13,712 bases of DNA from the NCBI GenBank assembly GCA_021793095.1, contig JAJYTK010000006.1, positions 1-13,712 on the forward strand, read 5' to 3'. The notes under the pieces are model-generated. The model had not been told where the DNA came from and searched no databases. It worked only from the letters and a program-made list of their open reading frames with translations. A program made the position numbers and the translations under genes. The number at the start of each line of letters is the position of its first letter. Position 1 is the first letter of the stretch. This document shows, piece by piece, positions 6,367 to 13,594 of the stretch. The stretch is from Pseudomonadota bacterium (GTDB taxonomy: Bacteria > Pseudomonadota > Gammaproteobacteria > Burkholderiales > Burkholderiaceae_B).

Positions 6367-6882
6367 ATGTCCAAAATGCAGTCAGATCACTCCACACTCA
6401 ATAAACCTACTGACTTTGAATTTATTAACGAACAGGCACTTTACCAACGAGGCCTCAGAGAGCGCGTCTTTCATGCTGTTCTATTCGAGGTATTAGGCAT
6501 CGCCTTTGCCACCCCTTTGGCCATGTGGATGACTCAAAAGCCCGCCTTATCGATGGCCGCATTATCCGCCGTTATTTCTGGGATGGCTATGTTTTGGAAT
6601 ATGGTCTTTAACTGGATCTTTGATGTCTTGCAACGCAAATATCACTTCCGCCGCAATGTTTGGATACGTATTGTGCATGCTTGCTGTTTTGAAATTGGGC
6701 TCATCATCATGGTCGTGCCTTTGGTCGCGTGGTGGGTAAACACCACACTTTGGCATGCCCTTGTAGTAGACATCGGTCTGGTATTGTTCTTCCTACCCTA
6801 TTCTTTCTTCTACAACCTCATCTATGACAAGGTCCGTTTAATACTCATGAAGCGGCGCTCAGCCGATCTTGACAACACCTAA
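6367..6882 (+). CDS. PACE-family multidrug efflux transporter (AceI-like)
   Basis: This is a small inner-membrane protein of the proteobacterial antimicrobial compound efflux family, whose AceI prototype exports chlorhexidine and short diamines by proton exchange. Four membrane segments form two repeated pairs at about 35-53, 62-84, 104-126 and 131-153. Family signatures are RVFHAVLFE, where Glu41 matches the proton-binding Glu15 of AceI, the FNWIFD segment after helix 2, RIVHACCFE (Glu111-like) in helix 3 and YNLIYDKVR after helix 4. At 171 aa it is about 26 residues longer than AceI at the N-terminus; that extra part is polar. The ribosome binding site is weak (AAAGAAAT); an in-frame ATG at 6376 is an alternative start. 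The gene is divergent from the lipoprotein gene across 113 bp, and no LysR-type regulator is adjacent within the window. Actual substrates are unknown. Confidence 0.9.
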   Translation: MSKMQSDHSTLNKPTDFEFINEQALYQRGLRERVFHAVLFEVLGIAFATPLAMWMTQKPALSMAALSAVISGMAMFWNMVFNWIFDVLQRKYHFRRNVWIRIVHACCFEIGLIIMVVPLVAWWVNTTLWHALVVDIGLVLFFLPYSFFYNLIYDKVRLILMKRRSADLDNT

Positions 6883-7136
6883 ATAATATTTATGCACAGC
6901 GGTGGATATCTCTTAGATCGATGAGCTAAAAAAACAACTTTTTCTTGTAAAGCTTGCCCTGTCATCGGCTTGCTTTATTTCCACCTTATTTTCAACATCT
7001 CAACCAAAACCCAAACTAACGCATGTAACCCATTGAATATGAAGGGTTTTTCTCAAGGATAAAGTTTTCCATCTATTTTTGCTTGCTAGACAAGCCCTTG
7101 ACAAATCAATTTTTATTTCTGCCTTCGGAATTATCA

Positions 7137-7173
7137 GTTATCCCCAAAAGCTGTGGATAAGTTTGGTGATAAC
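7137..7173. repeat. Inverted repeat with DnaA-box sequences
   Basis: GTTATCCCCAAA (7137-7148) and TTTGGTGATAAC (7162-7173) are inverted copies matching at 11 of 12 positions. The loop contains TGTGGATAA (7152-7160), the reverse complement of the perfect DnaA box TTATCCACA. The left arm contains TTATCCCCA (7138-7146), one base off the box, and the right arm a site two bases off. This could be a DnaA-responsive operator, a remnant of origin-like DNA, or a leader-RNA hairpin. No dnaA or dnaN is in the window. Confidence 0.5.
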
Positions 7174-7235
7174 TCATTAACAACCGCTCAAAACCCTCAT
7201 TAAATACAGACCTGAGGTTCATTGGTCACTGAATC

Positions 7236-7255
7236 GGCATTTCCCCCCAAATGCC
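7236..7255 (+). other. Hairpin with six-C loop upstream of mgtE
   Basis: GGCATTT and AAATGCC form a perfect 7-bp stem closing a loop of six cytosines. It lies about 96 bp before the mgtE start. Only a short T-poor stretch follows, so it is a poor terminator. It may be part of a structured mgtE leader; it does not look like the known M-box, although I cannot run a covariance search. Confidence 0.35.
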
Positions 7256-7351
7256 TTATTTCAAACTCATAAAAACCCACTAAGTCATTGCACAAAATGA
7301 GTATCTATTGGGGATTGCGCTCTTGGCCAAAAGTATGCTGGATTTCGTACA

Positions 7352-8725
7352 ATGGCCCGAGACACTCACTTACACAAAATACAACGATTTAAACATATGG
7401 ATTCTATAGACCTCACCGGCCCCGTCCACGTCGCTGATATCGTCCCCACTCTAAACCTACTCGATGTAGATGAAGTGTTACAGCGGGCACGCGACTTTCC
7501 TGATCGGTTAATTATCGAGCTTCTAGAAAATAATGAATTCGAATACGCTTTGCCGCTGATTCAACAAATCATTGCTGAAGAGCGTGGCGATATACTCGAA
7601 GCCTTGGCCGAGGACAGCGCAACCCACCTTTTTCTACAACTCAACAGCACCGAGCTAGCTGCCGCTAACTACCTGCTGAGCCCCAAAACTCGGGCGTCTA
7701 TTCTCAAACTAATGAGCTATCCAGAGTTTACGGTAGGCAACATGATGACCACCGAATTCATCGAGGTGCCTAACACCTGGACGGTTCAGCAAACACTGGA
7801 TTACGTCAGAAAGGTCCATGACACCAAAGAAACTGCTTATGCTATTTATGTGATTAACAATAATAAGCAGCTAGAGTTTGTCGTGTCTTTGCGCCATCTG
7901 GTCGTCGCTGAGCCCGAGCAATTGCTCACAGACGTCTGGCAAGGTGATGAGCCCATTACGGTCTCCCCCACCGAAGAGCGTGAGGAGGCCGCCCAAATCA
8001 TTCGCCGCTATGATTACCTGGCCTTGCCAGTGGTCGATGAAGATAACCATATGCTGGGCATCGTGACCGTCGATGACCTGCTGGACACCTTAATGGATGA
8101 GGCTGCCGAGGATATGGAGCGTTTTGGGGGGGCAGAATTTATCAATCAGCCCTATCTACGCATTAAGTTTGGCACCATGTTACGTAAACGAGGTGGTTGG
8201 CTAACCTTGCTATTTGTGGGTGAAATGCTCACTGCTAGCGCCATGCAATACTTTGAGATGGAGCTCGAAAAGGCAGTGGTATTGGCCATGTTCATTCCGC
8301 TAATCATGAGCTCTGGGGGTAACTCAGGCTCACAGGCCACCTCATTATTAATCCGTAGTTTGGCCTTAGAAGAGGTCAAACTTAGAGACTGGTGGCGTGT
8401 ATTAGTCAGAGAGATACCCACGGGGGTGGTGCTGGGGGCATTATTGGGTGCCTTAGGCTTTTTCCGCATTATTCTTTGGAATAATCTCGGTATCTACGAC
8501 TATGGTGAGCATTACATATTAATTGGGATCACTATCTGGATCGCATTAGTGGGGATTGTGACCTTTGGTTCTGCGACGGGGTCAATGCTCCCCTTTGCGC
8601 TCCAACGCGTCGGCCTAGATCCAGCGAGTGCCTCTGCCCCATTAGTCGCGACATTGGTCGACGTCCTGGGGTTAATTATTTACTTTTCAGTAGCTGCCGT
8701 CATCTTAACAGGCACTCTTTTATAG
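7352..8725 (+). CDS. mgtE: Magnesium transporter MgtE
   Basis: This inner-membrane Mg2+ channel is gated by cytosolic Mg2+. At 457 aa it matches the family's usual length. Domain order is a helical N domain (about 25-130), two CBS domains (about 135-195 and 200-258; the second contains YDYLALPVVDEDNHMLGIVTVDDLLDTL), a connecting helix, then five membrane segments (about 280-457). The pore-region motif PLIMSSGGNSGSQAT (about 316-330) and the conserved Asp437 in the last helix (VATLVDVLG), equivalent to the Mg2+-coordinating pore aspartate, are intact. The ATG at 7352 has GGA 9 nt upstream; an ATG at residue 16 is a weaker alternative. The gene appears monocistronic, with the tRNA gene 104 bp downstream having its own promoter candidate. 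Regulation may involve the structured upstream region. Confidence 0.96.
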   Translation: MARDTHLHKIQRFKHMDSIDLTGPVHVADIVPTLNLLDVDEVLQRARDFPDRLIIELLENNEFEYALPLIQQIIAEERGDILEALAEDSATHLFLQLNSTELAAANYLLSPKTRASILKLMSYPEFTVGNMMTTEFIEVPNTWTVQQTLDYVRKVHDTKETAYAIYVINNNKQLEFVVSLRHLVVAEPEQLLTDVWQGDEPITVSPTEEREEAAQIIRRYDYLALPVVDEDNHMLGIVTVDDLLDTLMDEAAEDMERFGGAEFINQPYLRIKFGTMLRKRGGWLTLLFVGEMLTASAMQYFEMELEKAVVLAMFIPLIMSSGGNSGSQATSLLIRSLALEEVKLRDWWRVLVREIPTGVVLGALLGALGFFRIILWNNLGIYDYGEHYILIGITIWIALVGIVTFGSATGSMLPFALQRVGLDPASASAPLVATLVDVLGLIIYFSVAAVILTGTLL

Positions 8726-8785
8726 GCGGCCTATACGCAAAAGACGGGCACAACAGAACAATGAGATTTAATTATCCTTTGCCTC

Positions 8786-8815
8786 TGTACAAAAGCAGAA
8801 TAAATATGTAATAAT
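8786..8815 (+). promoter_or_regulatory. Candidate promoter of the tRNA gene
   Basis: An extended -10, TGT-AATAAT (hexamer 8810-8815), pairs with TGTACA (8786-8791) as a -35 at 18-bp spacing. The -10 ends 14 nt before the mature tRNA 5' end, leaving a short 5' leader for RNase P. Confidence 0.5.
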
Positions 8816-8829
8816 GTGCTCTTGTCTTT

Positions 8830-8905
8830 GGGCCCATAGCTCAGTGGTTAGAGCAGTGGACTCATAATCCATTGGTCGCTGGTTCAAATCCAGCTGGGCC
8901 CACCA
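8830..8905 (+). tRNA. tRNA with CAU anticodon, probably tRNA-Ile2 (lysidine-modified)
   Basis: The 76-nt gene has a perfect 7-bp acceptor stem GGGCCCA/TGGGCCC and encoded CCA. The D-arm is GCTCAGTGGTTAGAGC, the anticodon arm GTGGA-CTCATAA-TCCAT has CAT at 8863-8865, and the T-arm is CTGG-TTCAAAT-CCAG. The body closely follows the E. coli ileX-type tRNA-Ile2 (AGCAG before the anticodon stem, then TTGGTCGCTGGTTCAA). That argues for the isoacceptor whose C34 is changed to lysidine by TilS, so that it reads AUA codons. Elongator tRNA-Met also has CAU and is the main alternative. Confidence 0.9.
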
Positions 8906-8914
8906 GAACATACC

Positions 8915-8943
8915 AAATGCCATGGCCATCATGGCATTTTTTT
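8915..8943 (+). terminator. Rho-independent terminator after the tRNA
   Basis: AAATGCCATG (8915-8924) and CATGGCATTT (8930-8939) form a perfect 10-bp stem with a 5-nt loop, running into seven T (8937-8943). It sits 10 nt after the tRNA CCA end and 24 bp before ubiC, so ubiC needs its own promoter or read-through. Confidence 0.9.
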
Positions 8944-8967
8944 ATTGGCGGATGAAAAGATTTTGGT

Positions 8968-9555
8968 ATGACCTCTCGCGATACGATGACCCCTTTGGCA
9001 CCTTGGCTTGCAGACACACATGCCTCAACTTTTGATGCGTTGCAGGCGCAATGGCTAGTGCGTCCTGGGGCGCTCACAGCGGGTTTACGTGCGTTAGGCC
9101 AACTAGAGTTGACCGTTTTACGCGAATACCCCGATACGCTCGCCAATGCAGAGGCATGGATGATTCAAGGCCAAGGGGGAGATGACATCTGGGTACGCGA
9201 GATTTACATGAGCATTGATGGCACTCCTTGTGTGACGGCCCGCAGCTTTACTCGCCTACGAGATGCTCAGGGCTGTTGGCAGGGTATCCGCGGTTTGGGC
9301 ACACGCCCACTGGCAGACATGCTCTATCATAATCCAGACATCCAACGCAGTCCTTTTTGGATTTGCGCACTCAGCGAGCAGCAGCCGCTCTATCACACCG
9401 TCCAGCGCACCCCAATGGATCCTAATACGGCAGATCCAACACAGCCTTTATTAGCTCGCTGCTCTACTTTTTGGTATCAAGACAACCCACTGCTGGTGGC
9501 AGAGTGTTTTTTACCTGATTTTTGGCCCATCGCCCAGCGTTCAGCACGCACCTGA
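8968..9555 (+). CDS. ubiC: Chorismate-pyruvate lyase
   Basis: This cytosolic enzyme converts chorismate to 4-hydroxybenzoate and pyruvate, the first step of ubiquinone synthesis. Length is 195 aa, somewhat longer than E. coli UbiC (about 165 aa). Family landmarks are WLVRPGALTAGLRALG (29-44), WVREIYMSIDGTP with the substrate-binding Arg77, GLGTRPLADMLY (109-120) and LLVAECFLPDFW with Glu179, matching the essential Glu155 of E. coli UbiC. The ribosome binding site is unclear (GGATG/AAAAG upstream), so the exact start is less certain than the frame. No ubiA follows, unlike the common ubiCA pair. The last 26 codons (170-195), including Glu179, are overlapped on the opposite strand by the tail of the downstream ATPase gene. 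Confidence 0.92.
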   Translation: MTSRDTMTPLAPWLADTHASTFDALQAQWLVRPGALTAGLRALGQLELTVLREYPDTLANAEAWMIQGQGGDDIWVREIYMSIDGTPCVTARSFTRLRDAQGCWQGIRGLGTRPLADMLYHNPDIQRSPFWICALSEQQPLYHTVQRTPMDPNTADPTQPLLARCSTFWYQDNPLLVAECFLPDFWPIAQRSART

Positions 9556-10526
9556 CAACGCAATAAATGCCCCGCCTCATTCAAAATAGGCCGCAACTGC
9601 TGAGGCGCCATGCAGGACTCTTGACGTATCGGGCACCGCTCATAAAATACACACCCCGTTGGCAGCTCTTTATTGCTGGGCAGCTCAACCTCTTTAATTT
9701 CCAAATCAGCGGGTGTTTCACCCATATTCAGCTGTGGCACTGCATCTAATAAGGTCTGCGTATAAGGGTGTAGCGGCGCACTGAGCAATCGCTCGGTCGG
9801 ACCGAGCTCGACTATTTGCCCTAAATACATCACCGCCACCCGAACACTCAAATGCTGGACCACCGCAACATCGTGCGTAATCAATACATAGGTCAGCTGC
9901 AATTCTTTTTGCAATTCATAGAGTAGATTTAATATTTGCGCTTGAACGGAAATATCCAACGCTGAGGTCGGCTCATCCAAAATAATGATCTCAGGCTCTG
10001 GCGCCAAGGCGCGCGCGATCGCGATCCGTTGGCGCTGCCCTCCTGAAAACTCATGGGGAAACCGATCTAGGTACTCGGGGCGAATACCCACCTGTGCTGC
10101 TAATTGTGCCGCCCGGGCACGTAACTCTCGACGCTCTCTCAGGCCCTGCACATATAAAGGCTCAGTAATGACCTGCCACACCCTCAAACGCGGATTAAGC
10201 GAGGACTGCGGGTCTTGAAAAACCACCTGCATATTGCGCCGTTGACTGTCCCAGTGTATCTGCCCTTGTGTAGGCGTGTACAAGCCCATAAGTACCTGTG
10301 CCAGTGTGCTTTTACCACAGCCTGACTCACCCACTATTCCCAGCGTTTCACCACGGTAAATATCCAGACTCACACCATTTAAAGCATGAGCCACACTGGT
10401 CACTTGCCCCCGCCAATTATGGGTCAAGGGAAATTGCATGTGTAAGTTATCCAACTGCAGTAAGCGCTCGGTATGGTGAGCTGTGCTTGTTATCAGTTGA
10501 GAAATACTATTTTCTGTGTGCATCAT
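9477..10526 (-). CDS. dppF: Peptide ABC transporter ATP-binding protein (DppF-type)
   Basis: This is the second of two ATPases that power the peptide importer encoded here. Motifs: Walker A GESGCGKST (66-74, Lys72), Q-loop VVFQDPQSSLNPR (Gln104), signature FSGGQRQRIAIARAL (160-174), Walker B IIILDEPTSALD (180-191) and switch His218. The C-terminal oligopeptide-ATPase extension is present (HPYTQTLLDAVP...PTGCVFYERCP). The segment between the Walker A region and Q-loop (residues 85-103) is shorter than in typical DppF. The first ATG (10526) overlaps the upstream gene's stop as ATGA. The second ATG (10523) has better spacing to the GAGG ribosome binding site and may be the real start. The last 26 or so codons, after the final conserved Cys, are not family-conserved and run antisense into ubiC. 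DppF, OppF or another peptide/nickel family member cannot be told apart from sequence alone. Confidence 0.9.
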   Translation of the reverse strand: MMHTENSISQLITSTAHHTERLLQLDNLHMQFPLTHNWRGQVTSVAHALNGVSLDIYRGETLGIVGESGCGKSTLAQVLMGLYTPTQGQIHWDSQRRNMQVVFQDPQSSLNPRLRVWQVITEPLYVQGLRERRELRARAAQLAAQVGIRPEYLDRFPHEFSGGQRQRIAIARALAPEPEIIILDEPTSALDISVQAQILNLLYELQKELQLTYVLITHDVAVVQHLSVRVAVMYLGQIVELGPTERLLSAPLHPYTQTLLDAVPQLNMGETPADLEIKEVELPSNKELPTGCVFYERCPIRQESCMAPQQLRPILNEAGHLLRCQVRAERWAMGQKSGKKHSATSSGLS

Positions 10527-11572
10527 TCTCCCTCTGCAGCCGGCAACTCAGCATAAAGCCAACAGGCTGCCGCTTGATTGGGCCCCACTGAGTGCATTAA
10601 TGGTCGCTGTTTGCATGCGGCAAAAGCCTCGCTACACCGTTCTTGAAAAGCGCAGCCCGCTGGCAAATGCTGCAAATTGGGGGGCTGCCCTGCAATGGTA
10701 GGCAGTATCTCGCCCCGGGTTTCAGGAGTGGGAATACCCGCCAATAAGCCACGTGTATAAGGATGGGCTGGCCGCTGAATCACCTGTGTGGTAGGCCCAG
10801 ACTCAACCACCGTACCAGCATACATCACATAAATACGCTCACAATACTGTGACACCACCGCCATATCATGCGTAATGATCAACAGCGCAGTTTGCATGCG
10901 TTGCGCCTGCTCTTTAAGTAAATTAAGCACCTGCTTTTGTACAGTGACATCCAAAGCCGTCGTGGGCTCATCTGCAATCAATAACTGGGGGGCACAGGAA
11001 AATGCCATCGCCACCATAATTCGTTGGCGCATGCCCCCAGAAAGCTCAAAAGGATAGGCCTCAAAGACCCGTTCGGCATCAGCAATATACATGGCCTTGA
11101 GTAAGTCGAGAACGCGCGCTCGTGCCTGACGATAACTGAACCCACTCTCATGGTGCAAAATGACATCCATCATTTGCCGGCCAATTCTCATGGTGGGGTT
11201 GAGCGCCGTCATGGGCTCTTGAAAGATCATCGCCACTTCACTGCCCCTTAACGCCTGCATTTGTTTTTCCGTACATGCAAAAACGTCATGCTCCGTGAGC
11301 TGTATAGAGCCTTTTTTCACACGATATTGCGCGGCATTGAGCAAGCGCATGGCCATCATCGCGGTCACCGACTTGCCTGAACCCGACTCGCCCACCAGGC
11401 CCACCACCTCGCCTGGACGCACCTGCAAACTCACCCCATTGAGTGCCTGCACCCGACCGCCAAAGACAGGAAACTCAACCCATAAATCTTCGATGTTGAG
11501 CACAGGCCGGCCAGTACCCACCGCCACAGGCTCAGAAATAGAACAATTTGTGTGGTGATATTGCGCTCTCAT
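10523..11572 (-). CDS. dppD: Peptide ABC transporter ATP-binding protein (DppD-type)
   Basis: This is the first ATPase of the peptide importer, expected to pair with the DppF-type subunit on the cytosolic face of the permeases. Motifs: Walker A GESGSGKS with Lys67, Q-loop AMIFQEPMTALNP, signature ELSGGMRQRIMVAMA, Walker B LLIADEPTTALD and switch ITHDMAVV. The C-terminal extension typical of peptide ATPases follows (HPYTRGLLAGIP...LPAGCAFQERC). The protein has about 20 extra residues before the conserved start (LNIEDLWVEF). The ribosome binding site GAGG lies 8 nt before the ATG at 11572. The gene begins 5 bp after the upstream permease stop and ends in a 4-bp overlap with the next ATPase, pointing to tight translational coupling. 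Confidence 0.92.
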   Translation of the reverse strand: MRAQYHHTNCSISEPVAVGTGRPVLNIEDLWVEFPVFGGRVQALNGVSLQVRPGEVVGLVGESGSGKSVTAMMAMRLLNAAQYRVKKGSIQLTEHDVFACTEKQMQALRGSEVAMIFQEPMTALNPTMRIGRQMMDVILHHESGFSYRQARARVLDLLKAMYIADAERVFEAYPFELSGGMRQRIMVAMAFSCAPQLLIADEPTTALDVTVQKQVLNLLKEQAQRMQTALLIITHDMAVVSQYCERIYVMYAGTVVESGPTTQVIQRPAHPYTRGLLAGIPTPETRGEILPTIAGQPPNLQHLPAGCAFQERCSEAFAACKQRPLMHSVGPNQAAACWLYAELPAAEGE

Positions 11573-11577
11573 TGTGA

Positions 11578-12435
11578 TTACCTCGCCCGTTGCTTGGGGT
11601 CTAACATATCGCGGATACCATCACCCACCAAATTAAAACCGATGGCGGTAAACAAAATAGCAAACCCTGGAAAACTCGCGTACCACCAATGATCCAAAAT
11701 AAAATTGCGACCCGATGCGATCATCGCCCCCCACTCAGCAGCAGGCTGCTGGGCACCTAGGCCGATAAAGCCCAAAGCCGCCGCCATTAAAATAGCATTA
11801 CCAATATCTAAGGTTGTCTGCACCACAATAGGTGGCATTACATTGCGCAGTACATGCCAGCGCAGCAAATGCAGCCGCCCTGCCCCAAAGGTTTGAGCGG
11901 CCTTGATGTAGGTCATCTCTCGAATGCTCAGCGTTTGGCCACGCGCCAAGCGAACATAAAACGGTATACGCACAAAGGTAATGGCCAACATGGCATTAAA
12001 TAGGCTTGGCCCTAGTGCGGCTGCCAACGCCATTGTTAACACCAAGGAGGGCACTGAAAGCACCACATCCATCACGCGCATGATAACGGTGTCTACATAG
12101 CGCCCGGTTAACCCTGCAAAGCAGCCAACAATTGAGCCCGTCACGCTCGCCACAAAGGCCACAAACAGGCCTACTCCTATAGACTGGCGTCCGCCGTGTA
12201 ACACCCGACTAAATATGTCTCTGCCCACCTCATCTGTACCAAAAAAATGACTCCATGAAGGGGGTTGTAAACGCGCTCGCAAATTAATCATATCGGGCTC
12301 GTGAGCCGCAATATACGGCGCCAATAAGGCTGCCAAACACATCAATAAAATAATGGCGAGCCCCACTACAGTCAGTGGGCTTTTGCGTAGTTGGAAAAAA
12401 AAGTAGGCAGAACGACGGTAACCTAGACTGGCCAT
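11578..12435 (-). CDS. dppC: Peptide ABC transporter permease (DppC-type)
   Basis: This is an inner-membrane permease of the peptide importer. Length is 285 aa, normal for the family. It has one N-terminal membrane segment (about 19-43), the OppC-type periplasmic stretch ending HFFGTDEVGRDIFSRVLHGGR, then five further segments carrying the permease fold. The ATPase-coupling EAA-type loop is visible (YIKAAQTFGAGRLHLLRWHVLRN). The AAALGFIGLGAQQPAAEWGAMI segment is characteristic of DppC/OppC. The ribosome binding site AAGGAG stands 6 nt before the ATG. The gene lies 10 bp downstream of the DppB-type gene and 5 bp before the DppD-type gene. Confidence 0.94.
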   Translation of the reverse strand: MASLGYRRSAYFFFQLRKSPLTVVGLAIILLMCLAALLAPYIAAHEPDMINLRARLQPPSWSHFFGTDEVGRDIFSRVLHGGRQSIGVGLFVAFVASVTGSIVGCFAGLTGRYVDTVIMRVMDVVLSVPSLVLTMALAAALGPSLFNAMLAITFVRIPFYVRLARGQTLSIREMTYIKAAQTFGAGRLHLLRWHVLRNVMPPIVVQTTLDIGNAILMAAALGFIGLGAQQPAAEWGAMIASGRNFILDHWWYASFPGFAILFTAIGFNLVGDGIRDMLDPKQRAR

Positions 12436-12445
12436 TGCTTGCTCC

Positions 12446-13462
12446 TTAGCCTACTTCTTTGATGCGCGGATCCACAAAGCGGTACAACAGGTCCACGCAT
12501 AAATTAAGCAATACATAAATAAAGGAAACCAAAATAGCAAAACCCATCACTGCAGGAAAATCCAGCGCTTGGATAGAATCCACCACATATAAACCCATCC
12601 CCGGCCAGGCAAAGACGGTCTCCGTCAATACCGCACCATACAGCAAATCACCCAAAGATAAGCCAATCACAGTGATGGATGGCAATAACGCATTGGGCAA
12701 AGCATACCGGAAAATCACCCGCCCACGAGGCAATCCATAAGCTTTTACGGTGCGTAAATAATCCTCATTTAGCTGCTCGAGCATGGCCGAGCGAATTTGC
12801 CTAGACACCACCCCTAGATGCACAAAACCCAGCGTGATCGCAGGCAACACCATATGTTGCGCTGCATTGAAAAATAATTGCCACTGCCCCTGTAGCAAAG
12901 CATCGAGCATATAAAAACCGCTGATATGCTCTGGCGGTGAAAGCCCCTGACTCAACCGACCTCCCGCCGGGAATAACCCCAACTGAGAATAAAAAATGAC
13001 GATTAAACCTAAACCCAACCAAAAAGCCGGCATTGAAATACCCGACACAGAAAGCCAGCGACAAATATGATCAATCCAACTGTCTTTATAAACCGCCGAG
13101 AGCACGCCCAGGGGCACCCCGATAAGCACCGAGAACACCAAAGCGACCAAAGCTAACTCAAGAGTGGCTGGAAAAAAGACCAATAAGTCATGCAGTACGG
13201 GTCGACCTGTGCGTATCGATGTCCCTAAATCACCCTGCAATAATCCCTTGAAATAGCGCCAATATTGTTCATATAAAGGCAAATCTAGGCCCAACTTGGC
13301 CCGCATGGCCTGTACGATTTCATCCGTTGCACGTTCGCCAGCAACCAAGCGAGCGGGATCACCGGGGATTAAATTAGACACGATGAACGTGATGATCGAC
13401 ACCCCGATCACCACAAACACCAAGCTCAACAAGCGCTTGCGGATGATATGAAAAGCAGTCAT
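12446..13462 (-). CDS. dppB: Peptide ABC transporter permease (DppB-type)
   Basis: This is an inner-membrane permease pairing with the DppC-type subunit to form the transport channel. Length is 338 aa, normal for the family. The N-terminal membrane segment (about 9-31) leads into the family motif NLIPGDPARLVAGERAT and the periplasmic LGLDLPLYEQYWRYFKGLLQGDLGTSIRTGRPV. Five more membrane segments follow. The coupling loop LNEDYLRTVKAYGLPRGRVIFRYALPNALLP is intact, as is the TVFAWPGMGLYVVDSI segment. The ribosome binding site is weak (GAG 8 nt before ATG). The gene is separated from the binding-protein gene by 132 bp with stem-loops, which would fit lower permease than binding-protein expression. 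Confidence 0.94.
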   Translation of the reverse strand: MTAFHIIRKRLLSLVFVVIGVSIITFIVSNLIPGDPARLVAGERATDEIVQAMRAKLGLDLPLYEQYWRYFKGLLQGDLGTSIRTGRPVLHDLLVFFPATLELALVALVFSVLIGVPLGVLSAVYKDSWIDHICRWLSVSGISMPAFWLGLGLIVIFYSQLGLFPAGGRLSQGLSPPEHISGFYMLDALLQGQWQLFFNAAQHMVLPAITLGFVHLGVVSRQIRSAMLEQLNEDYLRTVKAYGLPRGRVIFRYALPNALLPSITVIGLSLGDLLYGAVLTETVFAWPGMGLYVVDSIQALDFPAVMGFAILVSFIYVLLNLCVDLLYRFVDPRIKEVG

Positions 13463-13501
13463 ACAGAAAACTCAGCCATCAATTGCCAGCAAAAATAGGC
13501 A

Positions 13502-13574
13502 GCACTCAGTGCAGCCAGAAAACGCTTTTGGCACTGCATGAGATGGAGGCGAGGCACGAACGCCTCGCCCCTCC
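13502..13574 (-). other. Stem-loops between the binding-protein and permease genes
   Basis: GGCGAGGC (13548-13555) and GCCTCGCC (13562-13569) form a perfect GC-rich 8-bp stem with a 6-nt loop, extendable by GGA/TCC across a two-base bulge. A second, imperfect stem lies at 13511-13540 (TGCAG/CTGCA ends, CC/GG and AAAA/TTTT inside), and a very small one (GCAC/GTGC) at 13502-13512. None ends directly in a T-run. Such hairpins after a binding-protein gene commonly stabilise its mRNA and reduce read-through into the permease genes. Confidence 0.5.
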
Positions 13575-13594
13575 TGATAAAGAGATAAGGTTTT

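Larger units (their letters stand above)
6883..7351. other. 469-bp gene-free region upstream of mgtE
   Basis: No credible coding sequence is seen on either strand. The first half is AT-rich and unremarkable apart from a small hairpin GCTTG-CTAGA-CAAGC (7081-7095). The second half holds a 12-bp inverted repeat with a perfect DnaA-box sequence in its loop (7137-7173) and a hairpin with a C6 loop (7236-7255). A perfect TTGACA at 7098-7103 has no matching -10 at normal spacing. The mgtE promoter is expected here but could not be placed. Confidence 0.6.

Noticed and set aside
7098..7103. Perfect TTGACA as the -35 of an mgtE promoter
   Set aside because: No acceptable -10 hexamer occurs 15-19 bp downstream, so it was not called.
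6883..7351. Chromosomal replication origin
   Set aside because: Only one perfect DnaA box, with no dnaA, dnaN, gyrB, rpmH or parAB nearby and no clear array of boxes beside a duplex-unwinding region; kept only as a DnaA-box observation.
8862..9146. Minus-strand open frame running through the tRNA and the start of ubiC
   Set aside because: It overlaps a well-defined tRNA, its terminator and conserved ubiC codons. Its C-terminal residues are the kind of spurious peptide often called over tRNA genes.
10009..10028. GCGATCGC-type palindromes (also near 5274) as a dispersed repeat
   Set aside because: They lie inside conserved coding sequence (for example the RIAIARA segment of the ATPase) and only a couple occur, consistent with chance.
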